Of a stretch of DNA of 64,000 bases, positions 51,601 through 62,300 are shown piece after piece. This DNA is from Liolophura sinensis (lineage: Eukaryota > Mollusca > Polyplacophora > Chitonida > Chitonidae), in assembly GCF_032854445.1 (NCBI RefSeq), contig NC_088298.1, positions 12,573,504 to 12,637,503 on the forward strand. Direction: 5' to 3'. Position 1 is the first letter of the stretch; each line of letters opens with the position of its first letter. The position numbers and the translations under genes are program-made. Below the pieces are notes generated by a model that saw only the letters and a list, made by a program, of their open reading frames with translations, was not told the origin of the DNA and did not search any database.

Positions 51601-53873
51601 CTGTGTGTCGACTAATCGGGTGCCCTAGTGCCGTCGCCGCCGTTGACGTTGCCGTTACGTTCCGATTGCGGAGGTGAATGGTCCGGATGTGTCGATCTTC
51701 AGCGGGGGTGGTGACGCGTGGTCGACCGCTCCAAGGCCTGTCGGATGTAACGCCTGTCTGCCGGAGTCGCTGCATAAGTCTGACGATAGTTGCTCTTGTG
51801 TAACCAAAGGTTCTGGCAATGGCGGCGTTGGTCGCTCCTTGCTGGGCCATGCCGACAGCTCTCTCTCGCTCAACGGCTCAAAAGTGGCATACCTCTGGTG
51901 TTTTTCTGACGACTGTGTTCATAACGTTTCCCGTCGACTCATTTATACCGCCAATGCTCATCATGGATTATTTCTCAATTTTTTACTTTGCGCGATTTTT
52001 ATGTATTTGTTTTGGTGTATACTTTCTTTTGAGCACTAGTATATGTGCGCATTGTTAGGTTGGTAGTTTGTAAATCAGCCTTAACGAGCTGCAAAATGAA
52101 TAGGTTGTTTTTTTTGCTCGCCTTTTAGAGAAAAGTCATGGATCGCCCCAACAACAGCAATAAACCAGAAGGGAGAAAGAGTGAGCGTCATCCAGTTAGA
52201 TAAACATAAGCAATATTTCTTGCAGGAGTCTTGCAAGTGAGTATCGTCTTAAATGGAAAAATCCTTATGCTGCGTATTCATTGTACATATCTGTATTGTT
52301 AAATGAATAATAAAATGTAATATGTAAGGTAATTTAAACTGATCTCAGGAAAGGGCAATGGGCGGGCGGTAGTATGCAAATATAGCACTGTCGTAGAGTA
52401 TATTCCTTATATTACGGTTCAATTACTATTCATTTATATTGTTGCCTACATGTCACAGATGAACAAGGTTTTTAAAGGAGCAGAAAAAACCTAAAACAGT
52501 GACACTTTAGTCTAAAAAGAGCACATTTTTTTTATCTGTTTTTTTTGCTGCATAATTTTGCGTTTTTTGTTCGCAATACACGTAAAGTCTGAAAACGGCA
52601 CAAAGACTGTTATGTTACTAGCTACCAGGCGTATAAACCGAGATCAAACACCTCAAGTGAATGGCCATAACCTACTTACATAATGACGCTATTATTCGAC
52701 CGCGAGTGCTTCAATTTGCGGATTGTACAGTTAAGAGAGACAGTTCTTAGGACATACGTTTGCTTCAGAAATAATGTAGATTTCTTGCTTCATCGTTTTC
52801 ATTAGATATGTCCTGAGATGGTGAACATGAGGGGACGTGAAATTCTAAACCTTTATGGAATCTAAATTAGCTGACACTATCCATGTCGACTGGAAGTCTG
52901 GGAAAAAACCACGGTTATTGAAGTTATCAGTTTACATTGGACCAGATTATCGGAGATTAATTAATTTTGATGTCAATAAAATGTTCCAAGCTCAGTGATA
53001 TTTTCCAGAAACGTCAAATGTACGTCCCCTTATGCACACGATTCTGTTCTACGTAATAATTCATACGTCAGAAATGGAAAGAATTTCGCACTCTTGCCCT
53101 AGCTTTTTCTTAGCACACATCGCCAGAAAAAGCTAAAATACTGCCGACGTGCCTTTAGCCATAATTTTTTTTTATTCTTAGCATATATTTTGTCTTTTGT
53201 ATTATGTATATTTGCTTTTTATTAGGGTTATTGTGAACGTTCCACAATGATATGGTAGAAAATAAAGTTTTTGATGTGTGACAGTCAGAAACGCTTAAAT
53301 ACATTGATTCTATGTGCTTTTGGTTGTACTTTTATTACTGAAGGAAATCCGGATAGTTCGTCTATATATAAATCCTAAAATAGCAAAAGAAACAAGTGAA
53401 AGGAACTCAAATTCTTTTATTTATACAAATAAACAGCAGATATTAATCTTGGAGATGGTCGTTGTACTCTGTGACACACTCTACGTTGTTTAAAACATCA
53501 TTTCAGAGCACAATATCTCTCTCGTAACTCGAGTTATGTGATATATCATTGTCATAAAATCCAGCACTATGGCCAATTTGTTCAGATCGTACTACAGCCG
53601 GCACTGAATGGTAGAATCATTTTAGATAGTCAGAAACGATTTTCAGAAAGTTTTCTTAATATGTACACAATATATACTTTTGTCTAAGAAAATTATTCCA
53701 CTTTTGTTTCTAACAGACCTGCTCCTGGTTGCGTTTTCTGCACATGCGGCCAGCCAGAGCCGTTTCCCAACACCCCCGTCATTTACAAAGATGGTGAGAA
53801 GATGGAGTTTCATAATGACATTATTAGGTTGCCTGGCTGCTGTAAATGTCTGAACATAGGTCGAAGCACATAG
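48611..53873 (+). CDS. Membrane-anchored Spatzle/neurotrophin-like cystine-knot factor (copy B)
   Basis: Five coding exons join cleanly: 48611-48691, 49636-49706, 50063-50407, 52129-52236 and 53717-53873. All introns start GT and end AG, with phases 0, 2, 2, 2, giving 253 aa and stop TAG. The start has an in-frame TGA 15 nt upstream. Residues 1-23 are polar and basic before a hydrophobic segment at about 23-45, giving a signal-anchor (type II) topology. The pro-region (about 51-144) has furin-type sites RAKR (111-114) and RTKR (141-144) and a glycosylation site at N103. The remaining 109 residues hold nine cysteines (163, 164, 201, 207, 210, 212, 243, 244, 246), with TTA-NQKGE and QYFLQESC blocks and the ending LPGCCKC. 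TTATN-KGE-V-V and QYF...C recall neurotrophins; the IPSCCKC-like end and mature length recall Spatzle. The likely role is a secreted or shed ligand for Toll- or Trk-type receptors (inference). The exon-intron model is firm; the family call is moderate. Confidence 0.72.
49778..49908 (-). mobile_element. SINE family 1 fragment in intron 2 of copy B
   Basis: Same fragment as 32785-32922, inherited with the duplication. Confidence 0.75.
50633..52039 (-). mobile_element. Complete Tc1-like element B in intron 3 of the cytokine gene
   Basis: Inverted terminal repeats (CTAGTGCTCAAAAGAAAGTA and its complement) bound about 1.4 kb with TA-rich flanks. Copy A has the uninterrupted intron at this point (near 33655, CCAGTCATCTGTGTGC), so the insertion is specific to unit 3. 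It lies antisense to the host gene and does not touch splice sites. Confidence 0.9.
50885..51895 (-). pseudogene. Tc1-like transposase with one stop and an N-terminal frameshift (element B)
   Basis: It has a helix-turn-helix (AAIARTFGYTRATIV), the hook SGRPRVTT, a first Asp in FSDETRF, a second Asp in QHDNARPHT and a Glu in SPDLSPIEHLWD (DD34E), and ends GGHTRY. The frame is nearly complete. A TAA at 51425-51427 replaces a codon right after FSDETRFCV. Compared with element A, two bases are missing near 51875-51890 after the expected start, although an in-frame Met at 51850 could serve. It is only recently inactivated. Confidence 0.88.
52237..53716. other. Intron 4 of the cytokine gene (copy B)
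   Basis: This is homologous to 33851-35980. It ends with a pyrimidine-rich TTTTGTTTCTAACAG acceptor. No other exon is recognised in it. Confidence 0.65.
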
Positions 53874-54257
53874 TCTGCTTTTTGAGAACACACATGCAAG
53901 AAACTGGAACTGGAGACGTACCAAACAATGAAGCGTTTTATATATTACAGTCTGGGAAAAGTAGATTCTCATTTAAACAAAATGAAGGCTTGAAATGGAA
54001 AGGTATGTTATCAAAGACACATATGTGCAATAAGCGCCTACAGCTTTGTCCCTTGAAGATATACGCATTTACAACGCCTTTGATGAGATGGGATTCTGGA
54101 TCATCTAATTTGATCTTGCGGACAATCTCTATGTTATAGACAGACATGACAGCAGTCGATTGAAAATACCTTGCATGGTGCCTGACACAACAGAAAGTAT
54201 TAGGATTCTAGCGTTAATGGCATAGAGGGAATCGGTGAACTGCAGGTTTTTGTGATA

Positions 54258-54263
54258 AATAAA
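54258..54263 (+). promoter_or_regulatory. Candidate poly(A) signal of the cytokine gene
   Basis: The first AATAAA downstream of the stop at 53873, about 385 nt into the presumed 3' UTR. It is conserved in copy A at 36240-36245 although copy A lost its last exon. Confidence 0.4.
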
Positions 54264-57200
54264 GTGTTTGTTCACAATTGGAGATTTTAGAGTTCGAATT
54301 ATTTTATCGCTCATGGTAAGAAAGTCATTTTAATAACATTTACTACAACATGGGCGTATGAAAAAGTGTCCTCAAAACTTATTTAGAGTATACACGAACG
54401 ATGGAGAAAATTGTGGAGCTGAACTAAACTAGCTATGAACTAAGTTATGTTCCAGAAGAAAAGGGATGTCATTTATGCCGATCAGACAGAGGTGATCGAT
54501 AAGGTCAGCAAAAGCTCTCTGACACCTTTGTCAACTCACATGATACCATACTGTGTCTTTACCTTTAGTGACACAAGAATTCAAAACTCCCCTATTTAAT
54601 ATAAATATTTAATAGCACGCTCAATAACAGTCTGGATTTAGCGTCTGTTGATCCAATCGCCAATATTGACGTATGTTCCAATCCACCTAACTCCCGCTAG
54701 TTTACCTACAGCTCTGTTTTCAGGCCGTATGCTGATGTAAGAGCCCCCCCCCCCCTCTTGTAAATGGCCGATAGGGCTCAGCCACCTTTTTCCAGCCTAT
54801 AAACCTGATCATCATCGTACAACTGGAAACGTCTTGAACACAGCACTAAACCATCCACTGCCATACACTGTACTGAAGCATTAGTTGCCTTCAATGCGTA
54901 CCCGATTACCTGATTTTCAAGGCAGAGAAGAGTGATTTATAAGACAAACTTTTTAAATCTTTATTACTCAAGGTTAGCTGTGAGCGAAGTTCATAGTGCT
55001 AACCGTGATTGGTGTGTGTAGTACGATCTTGGTGCAGTGCAGAAGGTTGAAGAAAAAGACACAGTAGAAGTTCATAGAAGTACAGGTTTGGGTGAAGGCT
55101 AGTAAATAGTCATGTTCAATTAAAGTGCCAGATCATTCAAATAATAAACAAATACATTTCAATAACTGCCTTAACAAATAATATTTAAAAAATGTCAATA
55201 AATATGCAAGATAATATAACAAGTAATTACATGTTTTGGATAAAGCGTTTAGGCTCTTTAATTTTTAGTATTTGTTGTAACATTCGGATTGCTATCCCCA
55301 AACCATCATGTGTCCAGACGCATATGTTCGATATATAAACTGCAAAACAATAAATATAGTGTTCTGTAGTTTCACCTCTTGAAACATTGTATAAACATTT
55401 GGATTATCTGTTGGATTTGTTGTCGAGTGGTAATTATATTATATCGTCATCCAGTAGGCTACAGCCATTAGTCCTGAGACAAAGTTCAATATTTTCAGTT
55501 CAACAGTAGATCTTCTTAACAGTAGATTTGTTTAAATATTTAAAACAATATATTCCTGTGAAACTAGTCTGCGGTACTTATATTAAGCCACAAGGAATTT
55601 CACTCACAGCCAAAGGAATGATTTTTTTTTCCGAAATGAAAAAGCTTGAACAGGATGGAAGAAAGCCGTGTTCCATATCACCGAGAGAAATCATTTCGGA
55701 AAGGACAAAATACAAGTTTTTACAACAACAACAGTACAACAACACTCAAATACCTTGCGTACACAGCTTAAAGAGAACACAAAATGTGCAACCATATCTA
55801 CAATAAAAAAATCATATAAGACACAGTTATCACCGAAAAATATGTGAAAGTTTTGAAAGCTGAGAAGACGAAGTTCAGCATTGGGGATATTGGACTGACG
55901 GACAGTTCACTCTTATTAGCAATGCTGTAGCAAGCCTTATGAACTTGACCAATCAGCAGCGCTGAAAGCGTCACGTAATAATTGGCTGTCACGTCAAAAA
56001 GCCTGTTAGCTTTTTATTTTCAGTGTGGTATAGTGGATAGACAGATATCGATGTAATGAATTGGATTTTACTGATACATTTTGAACGACACTTTTATGAG
56101 AAAGGAACTGAGACAACTGTCCGTGTGACAATGTGTATATAATGGGCAGGAGGCAGTACTAACCTGTCCGGGAGAGCTGGCAAGAAAACTGCCTTGGGAG
56201 AGTCATTACTTGAAGAAAAATGATGTGACTTTGCGTTATTTTTCTTAAGCAAAGTCAGATTTATTACGAATATATCTTCCCAAAGTCTGAATGAATGGGT
56301 CTGTTATCAATCAGAAGGTCTTGTTATGTTCAGTAAATTGCCTGATGTCGGTACAATTGTTTAAACCCATGCAGAACGGAAACGAGCAGGACCGCTAAAA
56401 CAAGACCCTTGTGTCCACGAACATCGCCCTGACCGAGGGCCAAACTAAAAGAAACATCGGCTCTTTGAACACGGAACAGAGTTGATACTCTTTGGTTGTG
56501 TATCAGGCGTTTTTGTTTGTATTTTCTCTCTGCCACCGATGTGACGGGAGAGATCTTAGGATTTGTGACTTCACTCTAGATAGCTATCACATGGCAAAAT
56601 AGCGTCACCAATTGAGTTGCTTTTGTTGATATGCGGTGTGGAATTTTAAAAATAATTTTAGAACATTTTTGGAATACCACTTTATTAATTAATTCAGCTT
56701 TAGTGGCTGACTATGTTTACTTTAACGACGAAATCTTTTTTTCCACTTCATAAACTGACTTTATGCTGTGAATTGGGGTCACATTTGCTATTTTTCTTTG
56801 TTGAGGAAATATTACTTTACGAAAAGAAAACTAAAACTGGGAAAGTATTAGATTAAAGCCTACCTTCAAAAGATTTCTCGAACCTCAAACCATCTGGGCC
56901 TGACGATTTTGATTTGTCTGTATGCTTTAAAATCATCATTATTTCATCTGAGGTGGCAAATATTTCTTCAGGACAAGGTTTACCTGTTTAAGAAATGAAT
57001 GTAAATATGCTCTTTATACAGTTCGGATCTACAAAACGGATGTTCAGTTATCGGCGCACCATTATAAGAAGAAAAGGAGACATCCTGAAAGCCTCACTTT
57101 TACTTTGTTTCAGTCAAATGTCGCCTTTTGCGCAGAGACTAGAAAACACACCCACGTCAGGTATACTCCTGTAAAAAAATTCTGGTGTAGCTACCCAAGG

Positions 57201-57304
57201 AAGACACGCCCCTCTGTGACGCAAAAAACCCGCAATTGTTTACAAGGGCCTCGTGAGCTCGAGTTCCAGCTCATTTATTGCTAATACTAAAATGTTCTAC
57301 TGTA
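54264..57304. other. Duplicated non-coding region (copy in unit 3)
   Basis: This is homologous to 36246-39330, with the empty target site of the family-2 SINE at 55117-55127. It has about 330 bp unique to unit 3 (54655-54985, containing a C run near 54748). No gene is recognised. Confidence 0.55.
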
Positions 57305-57524
57305 AAAAGTGTTGAAGAATTTGAGAGATTACTTCGTGCCTTATACAAACCAAACAACTATTACTGCGTTCATGTGGACAGAAAGGCTTCCAAACGGCTT
57401 CCATATGGCCATTAAAAGCTTAGCTTAGTTTTGATAACGTGTTCGTTGCGGCAAAACTGGGAGTAGTCGTTTATGACGGATTTACGAGTTTATAAGCGGA
57501 TATTATATGCGTGCAAGAATTCCA
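57305..57524 (+). pseudogene. Internal fragment of GCNT exon 1 (unit 3)
   Basis: Same relic as 39331-39551, with the same extra base and TAG, plus further changes. It lies about 2 kb upstream of the intact GCNT gene. Confidence 0.88.
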
Positions 57525-57989
57525 GATATGACAGGCAACTGGTTTACTATAATGTGTGCGTCTGAAAAAAATTACCAAATTTATTTAGATGAGAAAAACA
57601 ACCTAGAAAATTGAGAAATTAAACATTTGTGAACTTCAGAAGTCTTGAAGGTAAGATATGCCATTTTGTGCCTCCTATGAAAGCAGAGACAGGCGCCTAT
57701 TAATTGCGCTTCACGCTGTCTCGCATTTCACTAATTAGAAAAAGCACGCCCGAGTTACCATTTATTTGCTATATTTAGAACGCTGTTTTATACACATCCG
57801 CGCGCTACATATACGTCGGTTTGTCGCCAGATAGGAGTTTCTTACGAGAACTTTGAAGAATAAATTTAGTATACCTGAGACATTTTCATTTGCGGTAGTA
57901 CGAAGTGAGTATTCTCGTCCTAATGGGGTCAACTCGTCTGGTGTATTGCTTGGTAAGTATACTATGGACTAGACAGTACATGTATTATA
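57525..57989. other. Non-coding spacer
   Basis: Unit-3-specific sequence. Nothing recognisable is seen. Confidence 0.4.
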
Positions 57990-58070
57990 GTAGTTACCAT
58001 CAACGTGTGGAGTAGTTACCATCAACGTATGGAGTAGTTACCATCAACGTATGGAGTAGCTACTATCAAC
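57990..58070. repeat. 22-bp tandem repeat
   Basis: About four units of GTAGTTACCATCAACGTATG plus GA. It matches 40015-40146. Confidence 0.85.
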
Positions 58071-58374
58071 GTATCTCGCCACTGAGCAACAGACTGATGC
58101 TCCAAACAAATCCAATTCTTGAATCCATTACTAGGTTTCAACCCACACCTTAAATCCTCAGTCCGATTGAAAGGTTGGCACCTTAATCACATGTCACTCT
58201 ATAAAATGATTAGTTCTTTTAGAGAAATGCGTACTAATCACCTATTTGTTCTAGAAATTACCCATTTTCAATGAAGTTTGATTCAGATATACTTATAATT
58301 GACCCGACCTTACACTGAAGTGACTCTATACATCTACATACGCTATAGGATAGACCGATCCTTTATGCAGGTGG

Positions 58375-58653
58375 CGGGGCCTCTGTGGATAAGGTGGTTA
58401 GCGCGCTAGCGGAGCGTAATGACGGAGTCTCTCATCAATGCGGTGAGATCTGTAAGTTCAAGTCCAGCGCCTGCTGCCTTCTTCTCCAGTTGTACGTGGG
58501 AAGGTCTGCCAGTAACCTGCGGATGGTGGTGGGTTTCCCCCGGGCTCTACCCGGTTTCCACCCACTATAATGCTGGCCGTCGTCGTATAAGTGAAATATT
58601 CTTGAGTACGGCGTGAAACACCAATCAAATAAATAAATAGATAAATAAATAAA
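58375..58653 (+). mobile_element. Full-length SINE family 1
   Basis: Orthologous to 40449-40730. Its head has small deletions (GTGGATAAGGTGGTTAGCGC). Confidence 0.87.
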
Positions 58654-58845
58654 TTCATGCAGGTGGCCGTGGCACACATGTAGGCCATAAGACGAACCGG
58701 CCCTTTCATGGAGACGACACTGTACATTGACGATAAACCTACACACACCCATAAATTTATCTCACAGTTGAGATTTGCTATATAACTGACTAGCCATAGT
58801 CTTAGCTGTTTGATTGTCGGTTTACTTTTGTATATGTATGTATAT

Positions 58846-59351
58846 GTATGAATGCTTGGGGGCTTAGGTCGTACTTTACAGATTTTCAGTCATATGACGA
58901 CGAATGCACATAAGTGAGTGGCATAGCTTTTTTGTGGCATCTTTTCATCTAGGTTCGGCCAAGGCTGTAAGTCCCTGGGCTTGTCAGGATGATGTACAGT
59001 CGTTTCTAGCCAGTCCGCTGTCAGTGCCTGGTTTCACCCACCTGTGAACCCCTCCACTGTCTTTGCATGGTTTATTCCGCCTATAAAACCAGCCACTGTC
59101 TGTGCCATGTGTCATTGGTCCAAATATATAACTGCTGTAACCGCCTCCCGTACACACTTGGCAAATTTGTTCGGAATTTCTTTGTGGCAAAGATCCTGGT
59201 GTCCATGTTGTGACAAGTTCAGCTTAACTTCCACAATATCATCCGCGGATATCAAGGTGACATTGTCCGTGCTAATCATCCGGTGACAACATTCAGCGTA
59301 ACTTGGAAGCGATATCCTCCGCGGTGTCCCCCGGAGTCGTCCCACAGGAAT
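58846..59351 (+). promoter_or_regulatory. Upstream region of the intact GCNT gene
   Basis: It contains the minus-strand 3' end of a family-2 SINE (about 58850-58975; GCTTGGGGGCTTAGGTCGTA) and three imperfect 39-bp repeats with CCACTGTCTGTGCC-like phrases. It then leads into the first exon. No TATA box or other promoter element can be assigned with confidence. The frame is open without ATG from 59283 to the chosen start. Confidence 0.45.
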
Positions 59352-62300
59352 ATGTTGTTAGGATGGTTAAGGCGGATCCTTTGGGGTCTTCTGATGATTA
59401 CTCTGTGTGTTTTTGGTCTCCTCAGTTCATATACTTTAAGCAAGCAACGTCTATATGGACTTGCTCTGAGACAGCTTCAAGGACCACCCGCTGTGCATGT
59501 AGCCGGCCTAAAGTTGTTCACGCAGGCAATTCCAAACGTTTTAAGTACGCCCAAAACGTACCATAGAAATGAGAGGGAAAGCATAAATTCCGTCTTACAA
59601 CCTCAACGTACGAACACAATCAACTGTCTGAAGCTTTTTAAAGGCGACAAAAACGAGACAGCAAAATCTAAGTGGCTGATTAAGTCCAAACCTTTTAAGC
59701 CTGTACCTTATCAAGCATTCATCAATGCAACAAAACGTTGTGATCTTTTTCGTGTTGCTAGGAACTACACCGAGCACGTGTCTGACGAGGAGGAAAGCTT
59801 TCCATTGGCCTTCAGCATTGTTATCCACAAAAGTGTTGAACAATTTGAGAGACTACTTCGTGCCTTATACAGACCAAACAATTATTACTGCGTTCATGTG
59901 GACAGAAAGGCTTCCAACGCCTTCCATATGGCCATTAAAAGCTTAGCAGACTGTTTTGATAACGTGTTCGTTGCGGCAAAACTAGAAGTAGTCGTTTATG
60001 CGGGATTTACGCGTTTACAGGCGGACATTAATTGCATGCAAGAATTGCGACAGAATTTCTCTGACTGGAAGTATGTACTGAATCTGGCGGGTTCGGAAAT
60101 GCCTCTGAAAACAAATTTTGAAATGGTGCAGATTTTAAAACTCTACAACGGTACTAATCTTGTGGGGAAAAATATGAGAGCCTTAAACCCATGGAGGTGG
60201 AAAAACAGATACGAAACAGTTGTGACGGAGGGACGGGGACATATCGTAAAAAGAGACAATTCCAATACCCCTCCGCCGTACCACCTCAATATCACCAAAG
60301 GAAGTGCTTACGCTGTATTAAGTAGGGCACTGATTGACTACATTTTCACAGATCCAGTTCCACTAGCGTTTTTAGAATGGAGTAAGTCTACGTACAGTCC
60401 CGACGAACAGTTCTGGGCAACACTAAACAACGTAGAACATAATCCAGGTCTGACCTCCCCTGGCGGAAGTAAGTCACAGCCATTTTTCTTATTTCCCTTT
60501 CTGAAAGTCTTGAAGTTTTTGCTCGTAATTCGTCGTAACGTGCTGAACTCACCTTTGTTATTCCACAGATTTTACCATATTTTTCATATGATAATGCAAA
60601 AAATACAAATCAACAGGAAGATCCAAGAAAAGTTAATTGTGGCAATCTGGTGAACTCTGCATGGTGAGAATAATGCTCGAGAAGCTTATTCTTTTTCAGG
60701 TGAATGGAATTTTGGGAATTATTATAGCAAACTGCTGAACAATATACAATACACATCTACACATAAATGTTTATTTATTTATTTATTTATTTATTTATTG
60801 ATTTATTGATTTATTGATTTATTTTTTTATTTATTCATTTATTTATTTATTTATTGATTTATTGATTTATTTATTGATTTATTGATTTATTTATTCATTT
60901 ATTTATTTATTTATTTATTTATTTATTTGACTGGTGTTTTACAATCTAGAATATTTTACTTATACGACGGCAGCCAGCATTATGGTGGGAGGAAACCGGG
61001 CAGAGCCGGGGAAAAACTCACGACCATCCGCAGGTTACTATAAGACCTTCCCACATACGGCCGGAGAGGGAGCCAGCATAAACATAAATGTATACAGTAC
61101 ACGTGCAATTCTATACGTACAAGTGTATATACATTAATATAGATACTAAACAGTAAAGAAAAGTGGGAGCACAAGGCATCCCTTATTTTAAATAAACTTC
61201 AACCCGTTTTGCATACAAATGAGGAAGGTTCATAATAAGTCATAATTTGCAGTTTCATGTTCCACCATACGCTTATGTAACGGTTTTATATCACACCGTT
61301 TATACTGCCTTGATCCTTCTTATATATCTTTTGCTGTCAGTCATTAAGGAAACTACTATTTGATTGGATACTTTGATATTTCAAAGAACGATGGGTTGCT
61401 TGTTGTTTGACTCCGTATTTAACAATGTTGGCTTTGCTGACGGCCGTCAAGTTTAGGGACAGAGGACACTGAAGTCCCCTAGTTGGATGTATAAAACTAA
61501 AGCGCGGTGTAGTGGATTGGCCTTTGTCTGGAGAGAAAAATGTACCCTGCAGCCTAAAGGACATTTTGTGTGAATAAATTTCAACAACTGGGTTTGTTCA
61601 ACACATTGAATTCTCACCATTTTCGACAGTATTGCAGTCAAGAAGGCAGTCAGCTTTTGTTAGTAGATTAAAATGAACTGCCGAGAGTAAACCATGAGTC
61701 TTTGATCAAAAATAAAGCTCATGCGTGATATATTTTTCATATCGGTGGAGGAAAAAACTACTGTACAGCCATTAAGCAACACCACCAGCATTTACCTGTT
61801 GGCAGAAAGGCACGTAATTCTGGCTATACAAAAGACAAAAACAGAATGACAGAAAACAGAATACTGATACTGATTTATAGGAACATTTTATTATACACAT
61901 AATAAAGATGCACCCCAAAAAATGACCATCAGGTAAGCTGGAAACAACATATGTCGTTCAGTAGAGCTTAAAACTCGTATAATCGCCGTTTGGGAGTGGA
62001 AAATCTCCCGAAGCTGTGAAACTGCACATGAAGGCAGAACTCTTTGCATTTCCTTAGCACTGCACACGATGTACAATAGTTATTAGTATGTGAGCGACGT
62101 TATCTGATGTTTCATTGTAAGCTGAGAGTGACTTCCCTTTGTATTATTTCCCGTGAGCTATAGAGGCGCTAGGAGTACACGATTGCTGTGTAACACCAGA
62201 CCTGTCCAGTCTTACTGGGGATAGCGGTTACCCAAACCCTCCAGCTAAACACGTTAAGAGAGTGAAATTTCACACCTGTAATGAAAATGATAAAGTATAA

